Of a DNA stretch of 64,000 bases, positions 39,126 through 49,203 are shown one piece after another (position 1 is the first letter of the stretch; the number at the start of each line of letters is the position of its first letter). A program made the translations under genes and the position numbers. The notes under the pieces were generated by a model. It had not been told where the DNA came from and searched no databases. It was given only the letters and a program-made list of their open reading frames with translations. Source of the DNA: Janibacter cremeus (GTDB taxonomy: Bacteria > Actinomycetota > Actinomycetes > Actinomycetales > Dermatophilaceae); contig NZ_CP115184.1 in NCBI RefSeq assembly GCF_029395675.1, positions 1,798,001-1,862,000 on the forward strand, given 5' to 3'.

Positions 39126-41129
39126 TCAGGCAGCGACCTGCTGCGCGCCGGCGTGGGCGGACGACGTGCGGGAGCCGATGGTCTTGAGGACGACGACGAC
39201 GGTGGTCATGACGAGCACCCCGACGACGAGGGCGACGACGAACATCAGGAAGTTGCCCATCAGTGGCAGCACCCAGATGCCTCCGTGGGGAGCGCGGAGG
39301 GTGACCCCGGCCGCGAGGGCGATCGCACCGGTGGCGGCCGAGCCGACGACGGAGCCGACGATGACCCGGATCGGGTCGGCGGCGGCGAAGGGGATGGCCC
39401 CCTCGGAGATGAACGACGCGCCGAGGAGCCATGCGGCACGGCCGTTCTCACGCTCCGGCTCGGAGAACAGGCGCGGGCGGACGGTCGTCGCCAGGGCCAT
39501 GGCGAGCGGGGCGACCATGCCGGCGGCCATGACCGCGGCCATCACCTTCAGCTGGATCGCGTCGGTGGCCGTGCCCGCGGCGGTGAGCCCGGTGGTGGCG
39601 AAGACGTAGGCGACCTTGTTGACCGGACCTCCGAGGTCGAAGCCCATCATTGCGCCGAGAACGAGGCCGAGGAGGAGCGCACTCGTACCGCCCATCCCCT
39701 GCAGCGCCTCGGTGAGGTTGTCCATGAGCCAGGTGATCGGACGGCCGAGGACGGTGATGAAGAGCCCGGCGGTGATGAAGGTCGACAGCAGCGGGACGAC
39801 CACGACCGGCATGACGCCGCGGACGCCTGCGTGCACCTTCCACCCGGAGACCCAGCGGGCGACGAAGCCGGCGAGGAACCCGGTGGCGAGACCGCCGAGG
39901 AATCCGGCGCCCATGGTCGCGGCGATCCAGCCGCCCACGATGCCGGGGACGAGGCCGGGGCGGTCGGCGATGCCGAAGGCGATGTAGCCGGAGAGGATCG
40001 GCACGAGGAAGCTGAAGGCGGCGCCGCCCATGACGAACAGGAGGGCGGCCCACGAGGTGAGGCTGAGCGGGCTGAAGCTGTTGGCGATGTCGTACTCGCC
40101 CTCGGCACCCAGCGCGTACTTCGTGATCTCGATGGCGCCCTGCTCACCGAGCGCGACCTGGGCGAGCATGAAGGACAGCGCGATGAGGATCCCGCCCGCG
40201 GCGACGAAGGGGATCATGTAGCTGACCCCGGTCATGAGCCACTGACGGACCTTCGTGGCCGTCGACGCGCGCTCCTGCTCCCCCTCCGAGCGACTCGGCT
40301 GCTCGGACGACCCGACGCTCAGGACGTGCGACCCGTCGCGCGCGGCCGTCGCTGCTCGCTCGACCAGGGCGGGGGCGTCGGACACGGCCTTCTTCACACC
40401 CACGTCGATCGTGGGCTTGCCGGCGAAGCGTCCCTTGTCCCGGACCTCGAGGTCGTGCGCGAAGATCACCGCATCGGCACGCTCGATCTCGCTGCGCGAC
40501 AGGGGCGTGGAGCCGGCCGAGCCCTGGGTCTCCACGGCGATGGTGTGCCCCGCCTCCTTGGCGGCGACCTCCAGCGCCTCGGCCGCCATGTAGGTGTGGG
40601 CGATCCCGGTGGGGCACGAGGTGACTGCCACGAGGTGCAGGCCGGGTGTCGCCCCCTTCGTCTCCTCGCTCGCCGGCTGCTCGTCGAGCGAGACGCGGGA
40701 GTTGACGATCTCGACGACCTCGGCCGGTGTGTCCGCAGCCTCGAGCGATGCGCGGAACTCCTTGTCCATCAACGCCTTGGCGAGCTTCGGCAGCATCTGC
40801 ATGTGCGCGTCGCCGCCGCTCGCGGGGGCCGCGATGAGGAAGACGAGCGTGGCCGGGCCGTCCTTGGCGCCCCAGTCGATCCCCTCGGTGGGCCGACCGA
40901 AGACGAGCGAGGGCTCCGTGATCGCCGCGCTGCGCGCGTGCGGGATGCCGATGCCTCCGGGCAGCCCGGTTGCCATCTTCTCCTCACGGGCACGTACGTC
41001 GTCGAGGAAGGCCTCGACATCCGTCGCACGCCCGGTCGTCGCCAGCGTCTCTGCGAGCACGCGTGTGGCCGCGTGCCGGTCCGGTGCGGCCAGATCGAGC
41101 ACGACCTGGGCCTCGTTGATCAGCGCCAT
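39126..41129 (-). CDS. fruA: PTS fructose transporter EIIABC
   Basis: 667 residues. Order: EIIA-fru (about 1-145, phospho-His64 in GIGIPHARSA), EIIB-fru (about 160-265, phospho-Cys172 in TSCPTGIAHTY), then an eight-to-ten-helix EIIC (about 290-655, with GGVNK-type PVNKVAYVF and GEGAIPFAAADP). It imports fructose as fructose-1-phosphate. ATG 41129 follows fruK by 22 nt. A CCCCCTTCG copy lies in the EIIA-EIIB linker at 40652. Confidence 0.96.
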   Translation of the reverse strand: MALINEAQVVLDLAAPDRHAATRVLAETLATTGRATDVEAFLDDVRAREEKMATGLPGGIGIPHARSAAITEPSLVFGRPTEGIDWGAKDGPATLVFLIAAPASGGDAHMQMLPKLAKALMDKEFRASLEAADTPAEVVEIVNSRVSLDEQPASEETKGATPGLHLVAVTSCPTGIAHTYMAAEALEVAAKEAGHTIAVETQGSAGSTPLSRSEIERADAVIFAHDLEVRDKGRFAGKPTIDVGVKKAVSDAPALVERAATAARDGSHVLSVGSSEQPSRSEGEQERASTATKVRQWLMTGVSYMIPFVAAGGILIALSFMLAQVALGEQGAIEITKYALGAEGEYDIANSFSPLSLTSWAALLFVMGGAAFSFLVPILSGYIAFGIADRPGLVPGIVGGWIAATMGAGFLGGLATGFLAGFVARWVSGWKVHAGVRGVMPVVVVPLLSTFITAGLFITVLGRPITWLMDNLTEALQGMGGTSALLLGLVLGAMMGFDLGGPVNKVAYVFATTGLTAAGTATDAIQLKVMAAVMAAGMVAPLAMALATTVRPRLFSEPERENGRAAWLLGASFISEGAIPFAAADPIRVIVGSVVGSAATGAIALAAGVTLRAPHGGIWVLPLMGNFLMFVVALVVGVLVMTTVVVVLKTIGSRTSSAHAGAQQVAA

Positions 41130-41151
41130 CTCGGTTCCTTTCAGGGGGTGC

Positions 41152-42111
41152 TCAGTCGCGGACGGCGAGGGAGCGGTCGGGGGTCGTGGTCAGGGTGACG
41201 GCGATGCCGTCGAGGTCCGCGGGGCCGGGGACCCGGCTGCCGGGCAGCCGCACGGCTGCGGCTCCCCACAGGACCCCGGTGCGCAGTGCGCTCGCGGTGT
41301 CGGCCCCGGCGGACAGGCCGTGGAGCAGGCCGGCGAGCATGCAGTCACCGGCGCCGACGGTCGAGCGGGGACGCTCGATCGAGGTGCGGGCATGCACTGC
41401 GGTCTCACCGTCGACGAGCACGGCTCCGTCGCGGCCGAGGCTGACGGCGACCGTGCCGACGCCACCGAGGACGAGATCAGCGGCTGCGTCGACGACGTCA
41501 CCGAGTGTGGTCAGGCTCGCCCCGACGAGCTCCTCGAGCTCGACCCGGTTGGGCTTGATCAGGTCGGGCGAGGTAGCCACCGCAGGACGAAGGGGGGCAC
41601 CCGAGGAGTCCACGGCGACCTTCGCTCCGACCTCGCGGGCGGACCGCACGAGTCGCGCGTACAGGTCCTCCGGCGCACCGGGCGGGAGCGAGCCGCAGGC
41701 CACGACCCACACGTCCCCGCCCACGGCGGACTCGACGCCCGTCGTGACCGCCTCCAGGAGCACACGCAGCTCCTCCTCGTCGAGCCTCGGGCCCGGCTCG
41801 TTGAGCTTGGTCGTCGTCCCGTCCGGCTCGACGGCGGTGACGTTCAGGCGGATCGACTCACGGATCGGCACCCCGATCCGGTCCACGCCGGCATCGGCGA
41901 GGAGCTTCTCCATGAGGTGTCCCTCCGGTCCGCCGACCGGCAGGACGGCCGTCGCTGCGACGCCATGGGCGGTCAGGGCCCTGGCGACGTTGACTCCCTT
42001 GCCCCCCGGGTCGACGCGACTCGACAGGGCCCTGTTGACGGCGCCGCGGCGCAGCTCGGTGAAGGCGACCGTGCGGTCGATGCTGGGGTTGGGGGTGAGC
42101 GTGACGATCAT
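41152..42111 (-). CDS. fruK: 1-Phosphofructokinase
   Basis: 319 residues, PfkB/ribokinase family. It phosphorylates fructose-1-phosphate to fructose-1,6-bisphosphate. GGKGVNVARAL near residue 38 and the C-terminal STVGAGDCMLAGLLHG with the catalytic Asp are present. ATG 42111 overlaps the fruR stop as ATGA. It lies directly ahead of fruA, so the chain from import to kinase is encoded together. Confidence 0.95.
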   Translation of the reverse strand: MIVTLTPNPSIDRTVAFTELRRGAVNRALSSRVDPGGKGVNVARALTAHGVAATAVLPVGGPEGHLMEKLLADAGVDRIGVPIRESIRLNVTAVEPDGTTTKLNEPGPRLDEEELRVLLEAVTTGVESAVGGDVWVVACGSLPPGAPEDLYARLVRSAREVGAKVAVDSSGAPLRPAVATSPDLIKPNRVELEELVGASLTTLGDVVDAAADLVLGGVGTVAVSLGRDGAVLVDGETAVHARTSIERPRSTVGAGDCMLAGLLHGLSAGADTASALRTGVLWGAAAVRLPGSRVPGPADLDGIAVTLTTTPDRSLAVRD

Positions 42112-42869
42112 GCCCGCACCACAGCCATGCCCTCGGCGGCGAGCTCGGCCGCGGTGTCGTCGTCCAGGTCCGTGTCGGTGACGAGCAGGTCGACCGACTC
42201 CGTGTCGGCGAAGCGGTGGAAGTGGTCGTCCCCGGCCTTGGTCGAGTCCGCGAGGACGACGGTGCGCCGGGCGGCACGGACCATGGTGCGCTTGGCCACG
42301 GCCTCGGCCTGGTCGGGAGTGGTCATGCCGCGAGACGGGGAGTAGCCGTTCGCGCCGATGAGCGCGACGTCGACGCAGACATCGGCGAGTGCGGAGACGA
42401 GCCAGTCACCGACGGTCGCACCGGTCCGGCCGCGGACGCGGCCGCCGAGGACGTATAGGTCGGTGTGCTCGTGCGACTGGAGGACGGCAGCGATGTCGAT
42501 CGAGTTGGTGACGACCGTCAGTCCCGAGCGGTCGGGGAGCAGCTCGGCGAGCGCCCTGGTCGTCGTGCCGCCGTCGAGGAGGACGGTGCCCTCGGTGGTC
42601 ACCTCGTCGAGCGCCCGGGCGGCGATGCGGCGCTTGGCCTCGGCGTTGCGGCTCGTGCGGGTCGCGAGCGGGGGCTCGACCTCGAGGCGCTCGACGGGCA
42701 GCGCTCCCCCGTGGACACGACGGACGGCACCCCGTCGCTCGAGCGCGGTCAGGTCGCGGCGGACGGTCTCAGTCGTCACCCCGAGGTCGGTGGAGAGGGC
42801 GAGCACCTCGACACGGCCCTGCGCACGCGCGACCTCGAGGATGCGCTGCTGGCGTTCCGGTGCGTACAT
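42108..42869 (-). CDS. fruR: DeoR-family regulator of the fructose operon
   Basis: 253 residues. An N-terminal winged helix-turn-helix (about 5-60, ERQQRILEVARAQGRVEVLALSTDLGVTTETVRRDL) is followed by a DeoR sugar-phosphate sensor domain (about 75-250, with LDGGTTTRALAELL and GANGYSPSRGMTTPD). The effector is presumably fructose-1-phosphate, as in other FruR proteins. It is the first gene of the fru-pts operon and overlaps fruK, so it likely autoregulates through the site upstream. Confidence 0.9.
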   Translation of the reverse strand: MYAPERQQRILEVARAQGRVEVLALSTDLGVTTETVRRDLTALERRGAVRRVHGGALPVERLEVEPPLATRTSRNAEAKRRIAARALDEVTTEGTVLLDGGTTTRALAELLPDRSGLTVVTNSIDIAAVLQSHEHTDLYVLGGRVRGRTGATVGDWLVSALADVCVDVALIGANGYSPSRGMTTPDQAEAVAKRTMVRAARRTVVLADSTKAGDDHFHRFADTESVDLLVTDTDLDDDTAAELAAEGMAVVRA

Positions 42870-42929
42870 CGCCCTGGACTCCTTCGTCCCGTGGACGCGC
42901 CGAGCGCCCGAGTGGATGGTGGTGCACCC

Positions 42930-42977
42930 ACTCTAGAAGCGAAAACCACACAAGTAAATAGATATGAAGTTGGTTTT
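42930..42977 (-). promoter_or_regulatory. fru-pts operon promoter with AT-rich operator candidate
   Basis: On the minus strand TTTACT (42958-42953) and TAGAGT (42935-42930) are 17 nt apart, a good promoter about 60 nt before fruR. AAAACCA (42942-42948) and TGGTTTT (42971-42977) form an inverted repeat around the -35. The stretch is strikingly A+T-rich for this genome, which suits a DeoR-type repressor site. Confidence 0.6.
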
Positions 42978-42987
42978 ATGTTGGAAC

Positions 42988-43446
42988 TTACTCCGTGGCG
43001 AAGAGGACGTCTCTCCCACTGACCTTCTCCGGCAGGGCCGCGAGGTCGAGCGAGTCGGCCGGGACGTCGAGCACCACGACGGGCACCTGGCGCGAGATCG
43101 CCTCTCCGGCAACCTCGTCCGGCAGCGCGGCAGGGTCCCAGGTGACCATCGGATCGCCGGCGGTCACCCTCGCTCCCTGGGTGGCGTGCACCTCGAAGCC
43201 GCGCCCCTCGAGGCGCACCGTGTTGATCCCGAGGTGGACGAGGACCCCGGTCGCACCACCGGCGATCACGAAGGCGTGCGGGTGGACCTTCACGACCGTG
43301 CCGTCGATCGGTGCGGTCACGGTGACCTCGCCGTCGGGTGGGTCGATGACGACGCCGGGCCCGACGAGCTGTCCCGCGAAGACCGGGTCGACGCAGTCGG
43401 TCACCGGCAGGACGCGGCCCGCGCAGGGTGCGAGGACCTCGCTCAC
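42988..43446 (-). CDS. crr: PTS EIIA component, glucose/GlcNAc type
   Basis: 152 residues. The phospho-acceptor His71 lies in GVLVHLGINTV and the partner His57 in HPHAF. It passes phosphate from HPr to the EIIB encoded just upstream. GTG 43446 overlaps the EIIB stop (GTGA). In related actinobacteria a free-standing EIIA-glc of this kind serves the GlcNAc permease; the divergent IIC-nagA genes support that here. Confidence 0.92.
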   Translation of the reverse strand: MSEVLAPCAGRVLPVTDCVDPVFAGQLVGPGVVIDPPDGEVTVTAPIDGTVVKVHPHAFVIAGGATGVLVHLGINTVRLEGRGFEVHATQGARVTAGDPMVTWDPAALPDEVAGEAISRQVPVVVLDVPADSLDLAALPEKVSGRDVLFATE

Positions 43447-43676
43447 ATCAGGTCCTCGATGTCATCGGCCAGGGTGTCCGCCTCGGGACCGACGACGACC
43501 TGGACGACCTGGCCCTGGGCCATGACGCCGTGCGCGCCCGCGGCCTTGAGCGCGGCCTGGTCGACCTTCGACCCGTCGTGCACCTCGGTCCGCAGCCGGG
43601 TGATGCACGGCTCGATCTCGATGATGTTGTCCGCGCCGCCGAGTCCGGCGAGGATCTGCTCTGCCTTGCTGGCCAT
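43443..43676 (-). CDS. PTS EIIB component, GlcNAc type
   Basis: 77 residues. The phosphorylated cysteine is Cys24 in IEPCITRLR. It transfers phosphate to the sugar bound by the IIC membrane protein, encoded divergently at 44566. ATG 43676 has GAGGAAG upstream. A free-standing IIB plus free-standing IIA and IIC is the split GlcNAc PTS known from Streptomyces (NagF/Crr/NagE2); the match is by domain order and context. Confidence 0.9.
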   Translation of the reverse strand: MASKAEQILAGLGGADNIIEIEPCITRLRTEVHDGSKVDQAALKAAGAHGVMAQGQVVQVVVGPEADTLADDIEDLM

Positions 43677-43714
43677 GATGCTTCCTCTCGTGTGGTGCCT
43701 CAGTGTCCGTCCGT

Positions 43715-43739
43715 CCGGGTGCCCTTGGCCAGCACCCGG
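43715..43739 (-). other. Hairpin in the EIIB leader
   Basis: CCGGGTGC (43715-43722) and GCACCCGG (43732-43739) form a perfect 8-bp stem about 40 nt before the EIIB start. It may be a leader attenuator or a message stabiliser. Confidence 0.4.
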
Positions 43740-43745
43740 AAGTGC

Positions 43746-43799
43746 TTGACACCTTCCTCCCTGCCATGGATCCTCACTGGTACGGACCAGACCGTACCA
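43746..43799 (+). promoter_or_regulatory. GntR operator and promoter in the GlcNAc divergent region
   Basis: A perfect inverted repeat, TGGTACGG (43778-43785) and CCGTACCA (43792-43799), with a 6-nt spacer, lies 20 bp before the GntR gene. TTGACA (43746-43751) with GATCCT (43769-43774) 17 nt downstream is a plausible promoter whose start falls in the repeat. GGACCAGACC inside it recalls the DasR site (TGGTCTAGACCA). Confidence 0.65.
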
Positions 43800-43819
43800 A
43801 CGAGGCGAGGTGAGCGGAA

Positions 43820-44565
43820 GTGTCCCGGGAGAGGTTCACCGGCGCCCGACCGAAGCACGCCCAGCTGCGCGACCGCCTCGCCGACCACGCCGCCGATCTC
43901 GGCCCGGAGTCGGCGATCCCCTCCGAGCGCGAGCTGATGGCGACCTACGACGTCTCCCGCGCCACCGTGCGACGGGCCATCGAGGCCCTGATCGCCGACG
44001 GCCTGCTGCACCGCGTCCACGGCAAGGGCACCTTCGTCGCCCGGCCACGGGTGGAGAGCCGGCTGCACCTGGCCAGCTTCAGCCAGGACATGCGTCGTCG
44101 TGGTCTCGAACCCTCCAGCCGCCTGCTCGGGCTGTCCCGGGAGGAGGCCCCCTCCGAGGTCGTCGATTTCCTCGGCCCGGGCCAGGCATGGCGCCTCGAC
44201 CGTCTCCGCCTCGCGGACGGGCAGCCGATCGCCCTCGAGCACAGCTGGTACTCGGGCAGCCTGCTGCCGGACCTGGACGCCCACCCCCTCGGGGAGTCGC
44301 TCTACGCGTTGCTCGCCGACCGGTACGGCATCGTCATCGACGCGGCGGAGCAGACGCTGTGGGGCGAGGCCGCCGACGACCGGACCGCCGACCTCCTCGA
44401 GGCCCCCGTGCACACACCCCTCCTCGTCTTCCGCCGCCTGTCCACCAGCCGGGGGCGACCGGTCGAACACGTCGTGTCCCGATACCGCGGCGACCGCTAC
44501 CAGATCCACATGTCGTTGAGCCGGGACGACCTCCCAACGCCGGCGCCACAGGAAGGGACGACGCC

Positions 44566-44569
<4 letters not shown>
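43820..44569 (+). CDS. GntR-family regulator (HutC/DasR type)
   Basis: 249 residues. The N-terminal winged helix (about 12-75, AIPSERELMATYDVSRATVRRAIEALIADGLLHRVHGKGTFV) is followed by a UTRA effector domain (about 90-235, ending EHVVSRYRGDRYQIHM). DasR-like proteins sense phosphorylated amino sugars and control the GlcNAc PTS and nag genes. It is the first gene of the operon with nagE and nagA; GTG 43820 is near GAGCGGAA. Its stop overlaps the nagE start. Confidence 0.88.
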
Positions 44570-45827
<1,258 letters not shown>

Positions 45828-45831
<4 letters not shown>

Positions 45832-46991
45832 TCCTCACCGCGGACCGCATCATCACCCCGGGGCAGGTCCTTGCCCCGGGGTGGGTGCGCGTGGAGGGGG
45901 GTCGCATCGTCGAGCTGGACGAAGGGGGGTCCCCCGCCTCGCCCCCGATGGCTGAGGAGCGAGGGTCGTCCACGGCCGCAGCCTCGAAGCCACGGCACCT
46001 GGGCGGGACCCTCGTCCCCGGCTTCGTCGACGTGCACTGCCACGGCGGTGGCGGCGCGTCGTTCACCGTCGGCGATCCGGCCGAGGCGCGGCGCGTGGCA
46101 GCGGCGCACCTGCGGCACGGCACGACGAGCCTCGTCGCCAGTCTGGTCACGGACGAGGGCGACGAGCTGGAGCGCTCGGTGCGGGCCCTCGGCGACCTCG
46201 TCCGGGACGGTCTGCTCGCCGGGATCCACCTCGAGGGGCCGTGGTTGTCCCGCGACTACTGCGGTGCCCATGAGCCGACACTGGTGCGGCCCCCTTCGCG
46301 CCGGGAGGTGGACCGGCTGCTGGCGGCCGGCGACGGGACCGTGCGGATGGTCACGCTGGCACCGGAGCTCGACGGCGCGATCGACGCGGTGCGTCGCATC
46401 CGCGAGGCGGGGGTCGTCGTCGGTATCGGCCACTCCGACGCGACCTGGGAGCAGGCGCGCGAGGCGATCGACGCCGGCGCCACCGTGGCCACGCACCTCT
46501 TCAACCAGATCCGCGGGCTGCACCACCGCCGGCCCGGGCCGATCGCGGCCCTGCTCGAGGACGAGCGCGTGTGGATCGAGCTGATCTCCGACGGCGTGCA
46601 CGTGCACCCGGCGATGCTGCGCCTGGCCCGCGCGGCCGCACCCGAGCGCATCATGCTCGTGACGGACGCGATGGGTGCCGCTGCCGCAGCGGACGGGGAC
46701 TACCACCTCGGGCCCATCCACGTGCAGGTGCGCGACGGCGTCGCCCGCACCCCCACGGGTGCGATCGCGGGCTCCACGCTGACCATGGCGGGAGCGGTAC
46801 GACACAGCGTGGCCAGCGGCTTCACCCTCGAGCAGGCCGTGGACGCCGCCACCCGGGCCCCGGCAGCCGCGTTGGGCCTGACCGACGTCGGCGAGATCCG
46901 GTCCGGTGCACGCGCCGACCTCGTCGCGCTCGACGACGAGCTGGCGGTGACGGACGTGATGCGCTCGGGTGTGTGGGCCACGCCCCGGTGA
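45828..46991 (+). CDS. nagA: N-acetylglucosamine-6-phosphate deacetylase
   Basis: 387 residues from GTG 45828, overlapping the nagE stop. It converts GlcNAc-6-P to GlcN-6-P. The metal-binding VPGFVDVHCHGGGG, catalytic-region GIGHSDATWEQA, THLFNQ, ISDGVHVHP and the catalytic Asp in LVTDAMGA are all present. An unusual Ser/Pro/Ala insertion of about 20 residues after VELDEGG (about 33-55) is encoded by the segment holding a CGAAGGGGG copy. No nagB is seen in the window. Confidence 0.94.
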
Positions 46992-47008
46992 CCGCGCAGC
47001 TGCTGCGC

Positions 47009-47569
47009 TCACGTGTGATCAAGCACCGCCATGAGCGGTTCGGGCACCTCGTCGAGCTCCATGGCCTCGACGAAGAGCTCGGCGTACTTGGCCTTGCGTC
47101 CCGACTGCGCCGAGAGGAACCGTCGCAGCACCGCTCCGGTGGGTCGCCCACGGTGCTCTGGCATGTGCGCGAGACGACGCAGGGAGCGACCCTCGCCCGC
47201 CCGCTCGACCACCGCCACGGCGTGCCCCACCCCGAGGGAGCGCACGAGCTCGTCCTCCAGGTCCACGATGCAGGCGTGGAAGCCGACCGTTGCCAAGGCG
47301 TCGATCTCACGCTCACGCGTCACGCCTGCGGCCGCGAGCCCGACCCGCAGCTGCTGCTTCTCACCGATGTCGTAGAGGCCGGCGAGGCGGAGGTCGAGCC
47401 CGTGCGGCCCGTACCTCGTCGCGAACGTGCGGACATTGCCGATGCCACCCATGGCGATGACCTCGACCCCCTCGCGCGCCAGGTCACGTCCCAGCCGCCG
47501 GGCAAGAGCGTGCAGGGCAGCCCGGTCACTGTTCCCCTCGACGAGGACGACGGCCTGCGGTTCGCTCAC
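47009..47569 (-). CDS. Stand-alone TOPRIM-domain protein (OLD-nuclease type)
   Basis: 186 residues. The N-terminal TOPRIM glutamate is in AVVLVEGNSDRAAL. GLYDIGEKQQL, then CIVDLEDELVRSLG supply later acidic residues. The rest is helical. OLD-family nucleases join this domain to an ATPase; here it is alone, and no ATPase lies beside it. Nucleic-acid cleavage or nucleotidyl transfer is a family inference. GTG 47569 has no Shine-Dalgarno, and CCAAAT ends 6 nt upstream. It is convergent with nagA and co-directional with the two uncharacterised genes upstream. Confidence 0.7.
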   Translation of the reverse strand: MSEPQAVVLVEGNSDRAALHALARRLGRDLAREGVEVIAMGGIGNVRTFATRYGPHGLDLRLAGLYDIGEKQQLRVGLAAAGVTREREIDALATVGFHACIVDLEDELVRSLGVGHAVAVVERAGEGRSLRRLAHMPEHRGRPTGAVLRRFLSAQSGRKAKYAELFVEAMELDEVPEPLMAVLDHT

Positions 47570-47671
47570 CGGACCATTTGGCGTCGTCCCGCGGTGCGTG
47601 TCAATCGGACACGGGCCGAGACCATGTGGCCTCGCGGCCGTGCGGTGCGGAAGTGGCCATGCGGTCGTGAG

Positions 47672-48298
47672 CTATTCCGGCGCGCTCGCCGCCGCGAGTG
47701 CGAGTCCGGCGGCCCAGCCGGGAGCCCGCCCGCCCGCAGGAGGGGACAGTTCGGCGACAGGGACCCCGGAGACCAGGAGCAGCCAGGAGACCAGCGAGTT
47801 CGAGTTCCACATGTCCCTCGCCGGCGGTATCCGCCGCCCCCAGGTGAGTGCGGGGATCTCGCGGGTGTGTCGAAGTAGTGATTGTGCGGTTCCTTCGTCA
47901 CCGGCGACCGTGACGGGACCGCCCACGGCCCACTCCCGGTCCGGGAGGGTTCCGTCGCGCCAACACCGCACTTCGTAGCGGAAGGGGCTCGACCGTCCGA
48001 GCACTCTCAGCCCGACGGGACCGGTTACCACGACCCCTCGGTCCTCGCCCTTCGGTCCTGCCCATTGAGGAGCCATCTCGATGATGTGGCGATGCCCTTC
48101 GGTCGACACTTCCACCGCGGCATGGAAGAGCGGTTGCGGTGCCCTGTGTGCGCGAAACGCGTCGACCAGCTCCCACCACCGGCTCGTGTGCCGGACGACA
48201 TGCCCACCGGCACCGACCGGGAGCCACCACAACACGACCGCCCCCGCCTCCCCGGTGTCACGGTCATCGGAGTGCGGGGCAGCGTCGGGGGCACTCAT
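47672..48298 (-). CDS. Uncharacterised actinobacterial protein with HVVRH and WNSNSLVSW motifs
   Basis: 208 residues from ATG 48298, which overlaps the upstream stop as ATGA. No signal peptide or membrane helix. Motifs are WLPVGAGGHVVRH near residue 25, VEVSTEGHRHIIEM, FRYEVRCWRDG, MWNSNSLVSWLL and APGWAAGLALA at the C-terminus. His followed much later by an N-S-N-S box recalls circularly permuted papain-like (LRAT/NlpC-type) folds with serine in place of cysteine; this is a guess. I know no function. It is translationally coupled to the eight-helix membrane protein. Confidence 0.65.
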   Translation of the reverse strand: MSAPDAAPHSDDRDTGEAGAVVLWWLPVGAGGHVVRHTSRWWELVDAFRAHRAPQPLFHAAVEVSTEGHRHIIEMAPQWAGPKGEDRGVVVTGPVGLRVLGRSSPFRYEVRCWRDGTLPDREWAVGGPVTVAGDEGTAQSLLRHTREIPALTWGRRIPPARDMWNSNSLVSWLLLVSGVPVAELSPPAGGRAPGWAAGLALAAASAPE

Positions 48299-49203
48299 TC
48301 GAACCAGACCCTGTGGGTGAGCTGATGAGCGGTTGGGCGAGGGCGAAACAGAGGCAGGAAGATCCACACGGCGAGGCCCGCGAAGAGGATGGCGACCGCG
48401 CCGAACATGATTGCCTGACCGGGCACAGCGTGGGGGTCGTCGTTGATGATCATGGTGGCGCTCATCGCGGCCACGCTCGGGGGGACCAGCGCGTACCACC
48501 CCATCAGCCCATACAAGGCCGTGTGTGCCAGGCGTATGCCGCGGAGCAGTCCGATGCCCGCCACCAAAGTCGCCGGCACGACGACCCCGAGGTCGAGCAG
48601 GAAGATGGACCAGAAGAAGGTGTGTGCGTCGGCGAACTCCGACGGCAACGCCCCACCCAGGACGACGGGCAGGTAGCGCGTGATGATGAACCCCCCGAGC
48701 AGCAGCAGGATCACTCCGTATGCGCGTCGCCTGCGGTTGGTCAGCTGCGGCAATGACTGCCGGGATGCCAGGACCCACGCCCACACGCCAAGGGCACCGG
48801 ACAGCGTGAAGATGACGGTGTGGAAGAGGACCGTGCTGGTGTACCTGTCGTACTCGGGGCCGAGGACGTACTGCACAAACATGTAGGCGCTGTAGGCCGC
48901 AGGCCCGAAACCGAGGAACGGTGCCGCAGCACCTCCTTGGAGCGCCAACAGACCGGCGATGAGGGTGAGCGGTACGACGAGGCCAAGGGTGACCACTTCC
49001 AGGCCGATCGTTTGGTTCAGCAGTGTCCCGGTGATCGGGTACCGGATGATCTCGGTACCGAGTGGGCCGAGAACCGTGTTCATGATGAGCGCGGCGGCGA
49101 GTGTGAACAGACCAACCGCAAACATCCGAGGAGCCCCGCTCGGTGCGGCCGCACGTGGACGGGTCGTGCGGTCGGAAGAGTCGAACATGGCGTCTCGGGA
49201 CAT
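48295..49203 (-). CDS. Uncharacterised polytopic membrane protein
   Basis: 302 residues with about eight hydrophobic helices. The N-terminus is a basic cytoplasmic stretch. I see no known family motif. Acidic or aromatic residues within helices (YMFVQYVLGPEYDRYTS, DAHTFFWSIFLLDLG) may be functional. G+C and codon use look lower than in nearby housekeeping genes. ATG 49203 has GAGGG upstream. It is followed by, and coupled to, the 208-residue protein, and its upstream neighbour is tRNA-Gln. Confidence 0.65.
   Translation of the reverse strand: MSRDAMFDSSDRTTRPRAAAPSGAPRMFAVGLFTLAAALIMNTVLGPLGTEIIRYPITGTLLNQTIGLEVVTLGLVVPLTLIAGLLALQGGAAAPFLGFGPAAYSAYMFVQYVLGPEYDRYTSTVLFHTVIFTLSGALGVWAWVLASRQSLPQLTNRRRRAYGVILLLLGGFIITRYLPVVLGGALPSEFADAHTFFWSIFLLDLGVVVPATLVAGIGLLRGIRLAHTALYGLMGWYALVPPSVAAMSATMIINDDPHAVPGQAIMFGAVAILFAGLAVWIFLPLFRPRPTAHQLTHRVWFE

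Noticed and set aside
37200..41198. A 1332-codon plus-strand open frame antisense to ptsI, ptsH and fruA
   Set aside because: It has the same antisense composition artefact and no recognisable domain; the minus-strand genes carry all catalytic motifs.
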